A stretch of DNA of 52,009 nucleotides from Bacillus sp. OK048 (GTDB taxonomy: Bacteria; Bacillota; Bacilli; Bacillales; Cytobacillaceae): assembly GCF_900103525.1 (NCBI RefSeq), contig NZ_FNHN01000020.1, forward strand, positions 1 to 52,009, in the 5' to 3' direction. Each line of letters begins with the position of its first letter. Position 1 is the stretch's first letter. A program made the translations under genes and the position numbers. This document shows positions 24,696 to 33,788 of the stretch, piece by piece. The notes under the pieces are model-generated. The model had not been told where the DNA came from. It saw only the letters and a list, made by a program, of their open reading frames with translations, and made no database searches.

Positions 24696-25495
24696 AGGTA
24701 TATGCAGCGGTTTTAAAACTAAGGCTCCTAATTGGTATGCAATACCGGGCGGCCGCTTTGGCTGGAGTGGCGACGCAATTTTTCTGGGGATTCATTTCGA
24801 TCATGGTATTTGTAGCATTTTATGAATTCACAACTGTAACACCGCCAATATCTTTAAAAGAATTAATCACATACATATGGCTGCAGCAGGCTTTCCTAGC
24901 TTTTGTTATGCTCTGGTTCCGTGACAATGAATTATTTGACCTCATCACAAGCGGAAATATCGCCTACGAACTGTGCCGGCCAGCCGATTTATACGGTTTC
25001 TGGTATGCAAAACTTCTAGCACAGCGGTTATCCAGTGCGTTGTTGCGCTGTTATCCAATCTTAATCATAGCTTTCTTTTTACCAAAGCCCTACAACATGA
25101 CGCTTCCTCCAAATGGTACAACCTTTCTTTTATTTGTGATTACCCTTTTATTAGGATTATTGCTTTTAGTAGCTATTTCTATGTTCTTATATATATCTGT
25201 ATTTGTAACGTTATCTCCAATGGGGTCACTGTTAGTATTCGGGGTCTTCGGGGAATTTTTTGCAGGGTTGATAATTCCCATTCCATTGATGCCGCTCTGG
25301 CTACAAAAAATAGCCTACGTTCTGCCATTTCGCTGGACGGCTGATTTTCCATTTCGTGTTTATTCCGGACATATCGCTCAAACAGAAGCACTAATAGGAG
25401 TTTTTATTCAATTTGGATATCTTATTGGATTGCTATGGCTTGGAAAACTGGCACTTAATGCGGTATTAAAAAGAGTCGTCGTACAGGGGGGATAA
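24692..25495 (+). CDS. ABC-2 exporter permease (first subunit)
   Basis: Membrane protein of 267 residues with about six spans. It shows the family's N-terminal RLLIGMQYRAAALAGVATQFFWG and C-terminal PLMPLWLQKIAYVLPFRWTADFPFRVYSG segments (COG4587-like). The start overlaps the ATPase stop (ATGA). It forms a heterodimer with the next permease, by analogy with the family. Confidence 0.87.
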   Translation: MKVYAAVLKLRLLIGMQYRAAALAGVATQFFWGFISIMVFVAFYEFTTVTPPISLKELITYIWLQQAFLAFVMLWFRDNELFDLITSGNIAYELCRPADLYGFWYAKLLAQRLSSALLRCYPILIIAFFLPKPYNMTLPPNGTTFLLFVITLLLGLLLLVAISMFLYISVFVTLSPMGSLLVFGVFGEFFAGLIIPIPLMPLWLQKIAYVLPFRWTADFPFRVYSGHIAQTEALIGVFIQFGYLIGLLWLGKLALNAVLKRVVVQGG

Positions 25496-25501
25496 AAAAA
25501 G

Positions 25502-26284
25502 ATGAACCTTTATTTTAAGTATCTGTTAATCTTATTTAAATCACAAATGCAATATCGGACGTCATTCTGGCTTTTATCGCTTGGACAGTTTTTCATTCCT
25601 TTCTCCATTTTTGCGGGTCTTTATTTTTTGTTTGAGAGATTTGGGCAAATTAAGGGCTGGGATTTTTTCGAGGTGGCCCTTTGTTTTGCTGTTATTCACA
25701 TGGCTTTTTCGTTAAGTGAATGCTTTGCTCGGGGATTTGACACTTTTTCCAGCTTAATCATAAAGGGAGACTTCGATCGCGTTCTAGTCCGCCCGCGAAG
25801 CACATTCATCCAGGTTCTCGGATCTAAATTTGAATTCACTCGGATAGGCAGGCTGCTTCAAAGTGCCATGGTCTTAATTTGGGCATTGAATAATCTCCCC
25901 CTCGAATGGAGTTTCACCAAAGCAATTACGCTGTTTTTTATGATTTCAAGTGGAGTGCTTATTTTCACAGGTATTTATATGCTCGCTGCAACGATGTGCT
26001 TTTGGACGGTTCAAGGACTTGAAATCGCTAATATTTTTACGGATGGCGGCAGAGAGATGGCTCAATATCCGCTTAATATTTACCAAAAGTGGGTTGCCCG
26101 TTTCTTCACCTATGTCATCCCATTTGGAACGGTCAATTATTTGCCTTTACTTTTTATTCTCGGAAAGACAGAAGGAAACGAAATCTTATATATGCTGACT
26201 CCTGTCGCAGGCAGCCTCTTTATTCTTCCCTGTTTTCTTGTATGGCAATTTGGGGTCAGGCACTATCGTTCGACGGGGTCATAA
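25502..26284 (+). CDS. ABC-2 exporter permease (second subunit)
   Basis: Membrane protein of 260 residues with about six spans (COG3694-like), with FKSQMQYRTSFWLLSLGQFF at the start, the conserved GDFDRVLVRPRSTFIQVLG after the second span, and FFTYVIPFGTVNYLP near the end. It starts 6 bases after the first permease and is followed by a strong terminator, so the operon has exactly three genes. Confidence 0.87.
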   Translation: MNLYFKYLLILFKSQMQYRTSFWLLSLGQFFIPFSIFAGLYFLFERFGQIKGWDFFEVALCFAVIHMAFSLSECFARGFDTFSSLIIKGDFDRVLVRPRSTFIQVLGSKFEFTRIGRLLQSAMVLIWALNNLPLEWSFTKAITLFFMISSGVLIFTGIYMLAATMCFWTVQGLEIANIFTDGGREMAQYPLNIYQKWVARFFTYVIPFGTVNYLPLLFILGKTEGNEILYMLTPVAGSLFILPCFLVWQFGVRHYRSTGS

Positions 26285-26287
26285 GAG

Positions 26288-26320
26288 AGGCAGTGGGGAG
26301 TCCCACTGCCTACCTTTTTT
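26288..26320 (+). terminator. Terminator of the three-gene ABC operon
   Basis: Perfect 10-bp stem AGGCAGTGGG/CCCACTGCCT with a GAGT loop and T8. It overlaps the last codon of the convergent spore-protein gene. Confidence 0.92.
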
Positions 26321-26564
26321 TAATCATGTTTTCCTGTGCCATTTTAACAAGTTCTCTAACCATGCTGCCACCAAGTCTGCCGCCGACCTTCCCAGCTTGC
26401 TCGGAAGTGAGTTGCCCATTGTATCCTTTCTTCAAAGGAACACCAACTTCTTCAGCAGCCTCAAATTTGGCATCCTCTGGGTTTTGTGCCTGAACGACCT
26501 TCGCCTTCAAGGCATCTAATCCATTTCGTGCTTCAGGAACGAGAATTTTATTTCTTCTAGCCAT
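26310..26564 (-). CDS. Alpha/beta-type small acid-soluble spore protein
   Basis: An 84-residue SASP that coats and protects DNA in the dormant spore. The germination-protease site lies in KFEAAEEVGVPL, and the DNA-binding blocks GYNGQLTSEQAGKVGGRLGG and SMVRELVKMAQENM are present. AAAGGAGGG precedes the ATG. Its presence shows the organism sporulates. Expression is expected from sigma-G; only a weak match (TGATTA, then CATCCTA after 15 bases) is seen upstream. A 10-bp inverted repeat (ACTGGATAAA) lies further upstream at 26619-26644. Confidence 0.93.
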   Translation of the reverse strand: MARRNKILVPEARNGLDALKAKVVQAQNPEDAKFEAAEEVGVPLKKGYNGQLTSEQAGKVGGRLGGSMVRELVKMAQENMIKKR

Positions 26565-26689
26565 ATTATCCCTCCTTTACTCGTTAGGATGACCAATTTT
26601 GAAAAATAATCAGCAATGACTGGATAAATCCTTTTTTATCCAGTATAATAACAACAAAATCAAGCCGAAAAAAATCAATGAAAAAGAGA

Positions 26690-26897
26690 GTAGTTTTCTG
26701 GAAAGTCGTAGCGAGTCAGGGGTGGTGGGAGCCTGATACGGAACAGAGGATGAAGCGCACTTTGGAGATGTCTGCCTGAAAATAGTAGGGCAAGCCGGAG
26801 CGATCCTCCGTTAACAAACCAAGCTGGTTCTTTGGAACAAGTAGAGTGGTACCGCGAGTTAACTCTCGTCTCTTCAATATAGAGACGGGAGTTTTTT
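26690..26897 (+). ncRNA. T-box riboswitch (tRNA-Arg responsive) of argS
   Basis: Leader with the T-box sequence AGAGTGGTACCGCG at 26843-26856. The specifier codon is probably CGC (Arg, 26756-26758) in GAAGCGCAC. A terminator stem AACTCTCGTCTCT/AGAGACGGGAGTT (26861-26893) ends in T6. Uncharged tRNA-Arg would stabilise the antiterminator and allow argS transcription. The 5' boundary is approximate. Confidence 0.92.
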
Positions 26898-26931
26898 GTA
26901 TTTAGAAGATAAAAATAGGGAGGTTTTAAAT

Positions 26932-28626
26932 ATGAATTATAAACAGGAGCTTGCTGAGAAATTATTTGAAGTCCTGGGCCACGAAATGGATGTCAAAGAG
27001 CTTGAAATGCTAATTGAAAAGCCGAAAAACCAACAACATGGAGATTTAGCCTTTCCATGTTTCACATTAGCAAAAATAATACGAAAATCGCCCAATATGA
27101 TTGCTCAAGAATTAAGTGAAAAGATCCAATCACCAACTTTCGAGAAAATTGAAGTGTTGGGTGCTTATCTCAACATCTTCTTAAATAAAAAATTGGTTTC
27201 GGAAGATACGGTTGCTGAAATTATTAAGCAAAAAGAAAAGTATGGTGCTCTAAACATTGGGAATAACCGCCCTGTAACCATTGACCTGTCATCTCCCAAT
27301 ATCGCAAAGCCGTTTTCGATGGGTCATTTACGTTCAACCGTCATTGGTAACTCTTTGGCCTTCATTGTAGAAAAATGTGGATTTAAGCCAATTAGAATTA
27401 ACCATATAGGTGACTGGGGAACACAGTTCGGCAAGCTAATTACTGCTTATAAGCTTTGGGGAGATGCGGAGAAGGTAAAACAAAACCCCATTAAGGAATT
27501 GTTAACCCTCTACGTTAAGTTTCATGAGGAAGCGGAAAGTAATCCTTCACTTGTCGAGCAGGGCAGGAGCTGGTTTAAAAGTCTTGAAGATGGTGATGAG
27601 GATGCATTATCGCTTTGGCAGTGGTTTCGTGATGAGTCCTTACAAGAGTTTTCTAGAATCTATGAACTAATGAACGTTGAATTTGATTCCTTTGCAGGGG
27701 AAGCTTTTTATAATGATAAAATGGACCGTGTCGTCAAGCTGTTAGAGGAAAAGCAATTGCTTGTAGAATCGGATCAGGCTCAAGTGGTTGAACTAACAGA
27801 CGAACAACTACCTCCTTGCTTAATTAAAAAGTCTGATGGTGCCACCCTTTATGCCACCCGTGATTTAGCGGCAGCTCTTTATCGTAAAGAAAACTATGAC
27901 TTTGATTTGTCATTATATGTCGTCGGTAATGAGCAAAGCCTTCATTTTAAACAGTTAATTGCTGTGTTAGATAAAATGGGCTACTCATGGGCAAAGAAGA
28001 TGGTCCATATTCCATTTGGAATGATGCTTAAAGATGGAAAGAAAATGTCGACACGAAAAGGGAAGGTTGTCTTATTAGAAGAGGTCTTAAATGAATCGAT
28101 CGCGATGGCGAAAAACAGTATAGAAGAAAAAAATCCTAACCTCACGGACAAAGATACAGTAGCGAAACAGGTCGGCGTAGGGGCCGTTATGTTTCATGAC
28201 TTAAAGAACTTTAGAATGAATGATATTGACTTTTCGCTGGAAGATATGCTTCGTTTTGAAGGAGAAACAGGCCCCTATGTCCAATATACGTATGCAAGGG
28301 CATGTTCCATTTTACGTAAAGCAAATAAGGCTACAGAAACTTCCATTCAACCATCTTCGATATCATGGGAAAAAGAATGGAAGGTTGTTATTCTACTGAC
28401 AGAGTTCCCGAATGCGATTAAAAGATCATTTGAGCAGTTTGATCCATCCCAAATTGCCAAATATATTGTGGATCTCGCGCAAGCCTTTAATAAATATTAT
28501 GCTGAGGTAAAAATTCTCGAAGAAAATGCAGACCAACAGGCCCGCTTAGCACTCGTAGCTTCTGTAACGATTGTTCTGAAGGAAGGGATGAGATTATTGG
28601 GGATTGAAGCCCCAGAAGAAATGTAA
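26932..28626 (+). CDS. argS: Arginyl-tRNA synthetase (ArgS2-like)
   Basis: Class I synthetase of 564 residues that charges tRNA-Arg. The N-terminal additional domain (1-110, with HGDLAFPCFTLAK) precedes the HIGH-type motif (SSPNIAKPFSMGHLRST). The KMSKS-type motif is KMSTRKG, and the DALR anticodon-binding domain ends the protein. ATG at 26932 follows GGGAGG; the longer opening at 26896 lies inside the T-box terminator. Its sequence looks like the second, T-box-controlled ArgRS of the B. cereus group rather than the B. subtilis-type enzyme, so another argS may exist elsewhere (inferred). Confidence 0.92.
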   Translation: MNYKQELAEKLFEVLGHEMDVKELEMLIEKPKNQQHGDLAFPCFTLAKIIRKSPNMIAQELSEKIQSPTFEKIEVLGAYLNIFLNKKLVSEDTVAEIIKQKEKYGALNIGNNRPVTIDLSSPNIAKPFSMGHLRSTVIGNSLAFIVEKCGFKPIRINHIGDWGTQFGKLITAYKLWGDAEKVKQNPIKELLTLYVKFHEEAESNPSLVEQGRSWFKSLEDGDEDALSLWQWFRDESLQEFSRIYELMNVEFDSFAGEAFYNDKMDRVVKLLEEKQLLVESDQAQVVELTDEQLPPCLIKKSDGATLYATRDLAAALYRKENYDFDLSLYVVGNEQSLHFKQLIAVLDKMGYSWAKKMVHIPFGMMLKDGKKMSTRKGKVVLLEEVLNESIAMAKNSIEEKNPNLTDKDTVAKQVGVGAVMFHDLKNFRMNDIDFSLEDMLRFEGETGPYVQYTYARACSILRKANKATETSIQPSSISWEKEWKVVILLTEFPNAIKRSFEQFDPSQIAKYIVDLAQAFNKYYAEVKILEENADQQARLALVASVTIVLKEGMRLLGIEAPEEM

Positions 28627-28661
28627 AGCGAAAAAATGTAGTCTATGTCAAATTGTTTTCC

Positions 28662-28690
28662 AAAACCACCTTTCTGGTGGTTTTTTTTTG
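28662..28690 (+). terminator. Terminator of argS
   Basis: Stem AAAACCACC/GGTGGTTTT with a 5-nt loop, running into a T9 tract. Confidence 0.93.
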
Positions 28691-28765
28691 TATAAGAGTA
28701 AATGGAAGGAGGGGCGGAATAATAAAAAGTGAATAACCTGAATTTTACTATTTTCCTTCAAATGA

Positions 28766-28794
28766 TTGACACAAGTAACCGTTACCACTATACT
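28766..28794 (+). promoter_or_regulatory. Sigma-A promoter of the nucleoside permease gene
   Basis: TTGACA, 17 bases, TATACT. The spacer contains the palindrome GTAACCGTTAC (28776-28786), which could be an operator. Confidence 0.82.
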
Positions 28795-28889
28795 CGGTTT
28801 TATGAATGAAAAAGTGTCGATATTTGTCGAAATAAAAGGTGTTTTCTAACTACTTAGACTATACATCATGAAAAGGAGAGAAAAATAAT

Positions 28890-30071
28890 TTGAAATATGT
28901 TCTATTTCTGGCTGCAATTATAATCATCTTTTTGTTAGCCTATATCGTGAGTAACAATAAGAAAAGAATTAAGGTTAAACCGCTTGTCACAATGCTTGTA
29001 ATTCAGCTCGTTTTTGCTTTTTTACTCCTAAACACAGGAATAGGTTTTGTCATTATTACAGCAGTCGCGGGTTTGTTCGATCATCTTTTAAGTTATGCTG
29101 CTGCGGGAATCAACTTTGTTTTCGGAGGAATGGCGAATGAAGGTGCCGGGCCATTTTTCTTAAATGTACTTCTTCCCATCGTTTTTATTTCTGTATTAAT
29201 TGGGATTGCGCAATATATTAAAGTACTTCCGATAATCATTCGTTATCTCGGCATTATTTTAAGTAAGGTAAATGGTTTAGGCAAATTAGAATCCTATAAT
29301 GCAGTTGCGTCTGCTGTTTTTGGTCAGTCAGAGGTGTTTATCTCGTTGAAAAAACAGCTTCCCTATATTCCTGAACATCGCCTATATACTTTATGTACTT
29401 CAGCAATGTCAACGGTTTCTGCGTCGATTTTAGGGGCTTATATGACAATGATTGACCCCAAATATGTTATTACAGCGTTAGTATTAAATTTATTTGGCGG
29501 ATTCATGGTTGCCAATATTATTAATCCTTATGATGTAAAAGAGGAAGAAGATATTATCGATGTCCAAGAAGGAGAAAAGCAAACATTTTTCGAAGTCCTA
29601 GGGGAGTATATCTTAGATGGTTTCAAGGTTGCTATCATCGTTGGAGCAATGTTAATCGGTTTTGTAGCGATCATTAGTATGATTAACGCTGTATTTGAAG
29701 CGATTTTTGGAATCAGCTTCCAGGTGGTCCTTGGATATGTATTTTCACCGCTTGCCTTTATTATTGGTGTACCTGCAGCAGAGATGGTGGAGGCTGGTAC
29801 AATTATGGCAACAAAATTACTGTCGAATGAGTTTGTAGCGATGATGGATTTAGCAAAAGTAGCAGATTCTCTATCCAGTAGAACGGTTGGGATAATCTCC
29901 GTATTTTTGGTATCCTTTGCGAACTTTTCATCGATTGGGATTATTACGGGTGCTGTAAAAGGTCTAAATGAAGCAAAAGGAAATCAAGTAGCGAAGTTTG
30001 GGTTGAAATTGCTTTACGGAGCAACCCTAGTAAGCTTATTAACAGCTGCTATAACGAGTATTATGTTATAA
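28890..30071 (+). CDS. NupC-family concentrative nucleoside transporter
   Basis: Membrane symporter of 393 residues of the CNT family, importing nucleosides with a cation. The N-terminal domain contains VTMLVIQLVFAFLLLNTGIG, the gate region NALSAV-like segment is YNAVASAVFGQSEVFI, and the C-terminal domain ends FANFSSIGIITGAVKGL. About nine spans are visible. TTG at 28890 follows AAGGAGAG. Monocistronic behind its own promoter and before a bidirectional terminator. Which CNT paralogue it is cannot be settled here. Confidence 0.88.
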   Translation: MKYVLFLAAIIIIFLLAYIVSNNKKRIKVKPLVTMLVIQLVFAFLLLNTGIGFVIITAVAGLFDHLLSYAAAGINFVFGGMANEGAGPFFLNVLLPIVFISVLIGIAQYIKVLPIIIRYLGIILSKVNGLGKLESYNAVASAVFGQSEVFISLKKQLPYIPEHRLYTLCTSAMSTVSASILGAYMTMIDPKYVITALVLNLFGGFMVANIINPYDVKEEEDIIDVQEGEKQTFFEVLGEYILDGFKVAIIVGAMLIGFVAIISMINAVFEAIFGISFQVVLGYVFSPLAFIIGVPAAEMVEAGTIMATKLLSNEFVAMMDLAKVADSLSSRTVGIISVFLVSFANFSSIGIITGAVKGLNEAKGNQVAKFGLKLLYGATLVSLLTAAITSIML

Positions 30072-30081
30072 ATATGTAAAT

Positions 30082-30117
30082 AAAAACAACCACAGAGCTC
30101 AATCTGTGGTTGTTTTT
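30082..30117. terminator. Bidirectional terminator between nupC-like and dedA-like genes
   Basis: 14-bp stem AAAAACAACCACAG (30082-30095) / CTGTGGTTGTTTTT (30104-30117) with an 8-nt loop. The stop codon of the minus-strand DedA gene (30099-30101) lies inside the loop, so that gene ends within its own terminator. Confidence 0.93.
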
Positions 30118-30695
30118 TTGGTTTTCTTTATTAAATAGTAAATAACGCCTAGAATTACAGCACCGATGAGAATAGGCAAAGTATATTGCGCTGCATATTC
30201 TTTAATATGTGACCAATTCTTCCCTAACACATGTCCTAAATAAAGGAAAAGAATCGTCCATGGAATGACGGCCGCTACCGTATAAAGCGTAAATTTTGTT
30301 GCAGACATTTTTGCAATACCAGCGGGAATAGATATTGCATGGCGGACAACAGGAATAAAGCGGGCAAAGAAGATGACACCGACACCATATTTTTTAAACC
30401 ATTGTTCTGATTGGTCAATTTGCTTCTTTTTAATTAAGACATACTTTCCATACTTTTCTAAAAATGGACGACCTCCGAAATACCCAGCCCAATAAAGAAA
30501 TAACTGTGCAAGGGTTCCGCCAATGGTCCCGGCAATAATGGCTCCAGGGTACCCGAGAATTCCTTCCGAAATCATATAACCGCCATACCCTAAGACTATT
30601 TCACTTGGAATCACTTCTATCATTAATCCTAGTGCAATTCCGAAGTAACCTAACTGTGATAAGAACTCCAATACTGAAAAAATAAATTCCTTCAT
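30099..30695 (-). CDS. DedA-family membrane protein (YngC-like)
   Basis: Polytopic protein of 198 residues of the DedA/SNARE-associated family, linked to lipid-carrier flipping and membrane homeostasis. Family blocks are IPSEIVLGYGGYMISEG, GGTLAQLFLYWAGYFGGRPFLEKYGKY and FFARFIPVVRHAISIPAGIAKM. The conserved Arg residues of the last block are intact. GAAGGTGG precedes the ATG. The lysine-rich tail overlaps the terminator hairpin. Substrate specificity cannot be read from the sequence. Confidence 0.87.
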   Translation of the reverse strand: MKEFIFSVLEFLSQLGYFGIALGLMIEVIPSEIVLGYGGYMISEGILGYPGAIIAGTIGGTLAQLFLYWAGYFGGRPFLEKYGKYVLIKKKQIDQSEQWFKKYGVGVIFFARFIPVVRHAISIPAGIAKMSATKFTLYTVAAVIPWTILFLYLGHVLGKNWSHIKEYAAQYTLPILIGAVILGVIYYLIKKTKKTTTD

Positions 30696-30756
30696 AGTCC
30701 ACCTTCACTTTTGTAAATAATTTTTACTTTTCTTAGTGTATACCACTTTCGATAAT

Positions 30757-30787
30757 AAAGAAATAAAAACAGCGGAATTCTCCGCTG
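30757..30787 (-). terminator. Terminator of the RodA-like gene
   Basis: On the minus strand, stem CAGCGGA/TCCGCTG with loop GAAT is followed by a T-rich run. Confidence 0.82.
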
Positions 30788-30795
30788 CTCTTCTT

Positions 30796-31977
30796 TTAGC
30801 TGCTTAACGCCCTGGAGGATGAGAACATGTAGTTGCGATGATGAAAACGAATGCTGTAGACGAACCCCATGGCAAACATATTGCCCATCAATGAACTGCC
30901 CCCATAGCTGATGAAGGGTAAGGGAATTCCTGTAATCGGAAGGACCTGAATGGTCATGCCGACATTTTGGAAAACATGGAAGGTAATCATTGAAATGATT
31001 CCAGTACAGACATATGTATTAAAAGGATCATTCGTATCTAACGCCGTTTTAATTAAGTGATAGATTAAAAGAAAGTATAAACCAATGACAATACTGCCGC
31101 CAACAAAACCATATTCCTCACCAATTACGCTAAAAATGAAGTCCGTATGTCCTTCAGGAATGTAAACTTCACGATTGCCAAAGCCTTTTCCGGTTATCAG
31201 CCCTGATCCAATGGCACTTAATGATTTTAACAAATGGTAGCCTGAGCTGCTTGAATGGTTAAACGGATCGAGCCATGCATAAATCCTATTAAATTTATAC
31301 TGCTGTACATGTAAATATTTTTCAAGAATATCCGGTCTTTGCACAACTAAATAGATGATGAAAACCCCAAGTGATGCACCAGTACCGAATAGCGGTAAAA
31401 TAATTTTCCATGTAATCCCCGAGACTAAAATGAAACCCATTAAAATCGATAATAGGACGAGTGAAGTCCCTAAATCATTCTGCTTCATAATGAAGAAAAT
31501 AGGAACAGCTGTAGTAATCCCCAATTTAATCAATAACCAAAAGTCTAATTTTGCGGTTTTCACAAGATATTTTTCCTGGTGCTGGGTAGCAACACGGCTA
31601 AGGGCTAAAATCAAAAATGTTTTAACAAACTCAGAAGGTTGAATGGAACCAACGGGAGTGATAAACCAGCTTTTTGCTCCGTTTCTAATTGGTGCGATAT
31701 CTAACGGTGCAACCAAAACTCCTATTAGTAAAATAATTCCAAATCCATACAAATACCAAGAAAGCCGCTTGTATTGATAGCTGTCAAATAGAATTGTAAT
31801 GGAAATGATTACCGCCCCAACGACATACCAGAAAGTTTGTCTGACTAAAAAATTATCCTCGTACTGCCCAGCAGTTTGTGCGCTATAAATACCTACACAA
31901 CTAACTAGAAAAAATAAAAACAGAATTAATGTTAACGTCCAATCAAAGCGGTCCACTTTTTTTGTATATTTGTCCAT
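30796..31977 (-). CDS. rodA: RodA/FtsW-family SEDS glycosyltransferase
   Basis: Membrane peptidoglycan polymerase of about 393 residues with ten hydrophobic segments. Diagnostic SEDS features are GAKSWF, QPSEFVK, the long loop GSGLITGKGFGNREVYIPEGHTDFIFSVIGEE-like region with its catalytic Asp, and GIPLPFISYGGSSLMGNM. It lacks FtsW-specific neighbours and fits RodA (elongation) better. The start is uncertain: ATG at 31977 (MDKYTKK) has GGGTGTG upstream, while in-frame ATGs at 31995 and 32046 have weaker sites. A TATACA -10-like element lies near 32010 on this strand. Confidence 0.87.
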   Translation of the reverse strand: MDKYTKKVDRFDWTLTLILFLFFLVSCVGIYSAQTAGQYEDNFLVRQTFWYVVGAVIISITILFDSYQYKRLSWYLYGFGIILLIGVLVAPLDIAPIRNGAKSWFITPVGSIQPSEFVKTFLILALSRVATQHQEKYLVKTAKLDFWLLIKLGITTAVPIFFIMKQNDLGTSLVLLSILMGFILVSGITWKIILPLFGTGASLGVFIIYLVVQRPDILEKYLHVQQYKFNRIYAWLDPFNHSSSSGYHLLKSLSAIGSGLITGKGFGNREVYIPEGHTDFIFSVIGEEYGFVGGSIVIGLYFLLIYHLIKTALDTNDPFNTYVCTGIISMITFHVFQNVGMTIQVLPITGIPLPFISYGGSSLMGNMFAMGFVYSIRFHHRNYMFSSSRALSS

Positions 31978-32110
31978 ACCATATGTCACACCCATTTTTA
32001 TCTGTTTGTATAGTGTTATGCTAACAAAGAAAAGATTTAGTAACAATATATTAAGGAAATATATTACAATACCCTCTTTATTAAGACGGACATGCTACGG
32101 GGAATGTTTC

Positions 32111-32133
32111 AAAAAAACGGTCTAGAAGACCGT
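32111..32133 (-). terminator. Terminator of mgtE
   Basis: Minus-strand stem ACGGTCT/AGACCGT with a 3-nt loop, then T6, directly after the mgtE stop codon. Confidence 0.82.
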
Positions 32134-32135
32134 GC

Positions 32136-33494
32136 CTACATAAGACGATTTAGGAACATCGTTGCAATGCCAAAGTAGGTGAGTAACGAAAAAATATCAT
32201 TAATTGTCGTAATTAATGGACCGGATGCTACAGCTGGGTCTATTTTTAAATAAAATAATATAAGGGGGATAATCGTCCCGGCTAACGTTCCGATAATCAG
32301 TGTAAAAAAGAGTGAAACACCCACGACTGCCCCTAAGATAAAGCTGCCTTGCCAGATATAAGCAATGATAGAGATGAGAATGGCGCATGTAACACCAATG
32401 GTCACGCCGACACCAAGCTCGCGAGCGACTAAGCGGACGATTACTCCTTTATCGATATCATGTGAAATTAGTCCCCGTACTACAACGGCAAGCGATTGAG
32501 TTCCTGTATTTCCGGTCATGCCAGCTATCATTGGCATAAAGAAGGCAAGAGCCACCACCTGATCTAGAGTATTTTCAAAGCTGCTTATGATTTTGCCAGA
32601 GATGAGTCCGATAAATAAAAGCAATATGAGCCACGGAAGCCTTCTAGCAGCAGCCACCAATGTTTTGGTGTCAAAGTCAATCGATTTCCCGGAGGCTGAT
32701 AATTTCTCTATATCTTCATTCGCTTCCTTAATAACGACATCAATAATGTCATCAATTGTTACAATCCCGACAAGGATATTTTCCTCATCGACAACTGGTA
32801 TAGCAAGGAAATCGTAGCGTTCTGTCATCTGGGCCACTACTTCTTGATCGGTCGTAACCGAAACAGAGATTACGCGTTCATACATAATGTAATTTATTTT
32901 TTCATTAGGATCCGCCAAAAGTAAGTCACGGTAAGAAACAACACCCACCAATTTCCTAGCTTCATCGACAACATAGAGGTAGTTAATGGACTCGGCATAC
33001 TCGGCAAACATTTTTAACTTATCAACTGCTTCCCTAACGGTGTAATAATTTCGAATCCAGACAAACCGATTGGTCATCAATCTACCGGCTGTTTCAGGCG
33101 GATAATTCATAATATCCGTAACAGCTTTAGATTCTTCAATCTTCATGCCCGAAAGAAGTGACTCTTTTTTCTCTGGTGAGAGGTCATCAAGCATTAATGC
33201 TAAATCATCATTGTCCATTAAATCCAGGACTTTACTGGATTTCTCAATCCCAAGCTTATTTAACACCTCAATCTGTTCTTCTTTTTCTAGTTCCTGCATC
33301 AGGTCAGCAAGTACCTCAAAATTTAAAAACAGAAGGAACCGAAGTTTATGTTTTTCGGGTAATTCTTCGTATATTTTTGCGGTATCATATGGTTGTAATT
33401 CTTCAAGAATCGTTATAAAGTCTGCCTTTTTGTTTTCTTTTAATAACTTAATAATATGCAGCGAAATTTCGTCTTGGGTCATATCCTTAATCAT
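32136..33494 (-). CDS. mgtE: Magnesium transporter MgtE
   Basis: Magnesium channel/transporter of 452 residues. The N-domain of helical repeats (1-130), two CBS domains (about 135-255, each a magnesium sensor) and a C-terminal channel domain of five spans (about 285-450) are present. The pore signature PMIAGMTGNTGTQSLAVVVRGL and the last block DPAVASGPLITTINDIFSLLTYFGIA are intact. GAGAGGAG precedes the ATG by about 10 bases. No M-box (ykoK) riboswitch was found upstream, so gating by the CBS domains may be the main control. Confidence 0.94.
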   Translation of the reverse strand: MIKDMTQDEISLHIIKLLKENKKADFITILEELQPYDTAKIYEELPEKHKLRFLLFLNFEVLADLMQELEKEEQIEVLNKLGIEKSSKVLDLMDNDDLALMLDDLSPEKKESLLSGMKIEESKAVTDIMNYPPETAGRLMTNRFVWIRNYYTVREAVDKLKMFAEYAESINYLYVVDEARKLVGVVSYRDLLLADPNEKINYIMYERVISVSVTTDQEVVAQMTERYDFLAIPVVDEENILVGIVTIDDIIDVVIKEANEDIEKLSASGKSIDFDTKTLVAAARRLPWLILLLFIGLISGKIISSFENTLDQVVALAFFMPMIAGMTGNTGTQSLAVVVRGLISHDIDKGVIVRLVARELGVGVTIGVTCAILISIIAYIWQGSFILGAVVGVSLFFTLIIGTLAGTIIPLILFYLKIDPAVASGPLITTINDIFSLLTYFGIATMFLNRLM

Positions 33495-33788
33495 TTAATA
33501 CAAGCTCCTCTCTATACATATATGTAAAAAAATGATTTGCTGATAATTATGGTGTAAATACTAGTAGGGAACTTAAGACTAGTATGTGTTAATTCATAAA
33601 ATAATCCAGCTGGCTCTGTTTCAAAGGTATCACAAATAGCTTGAGAATTGTAAAACAATTGAAATAAGCTATTAGGACTATTAATGATAAAATAATGATT
33701 GACTGACTAATATTGGCGATTGTTAAACTGGAGTACTTTTCTAACACAACTTGATCATTTAATTTTCCCTGATTGGAGGAGTTTGGCA

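Noticed and set aside
26089..26519. Plus-strand ORFs overlapping the permease end and spore-protein gene
   Set aside because: They are frame shadows of the second ABC permease and the antisense of the SASP gene, crossing a strong terminator.
33495..33720. M-box magnesium riboswitch before mgtE
   Set aside because: None of the conserved M-box sequence blocks could be found in the leader region.
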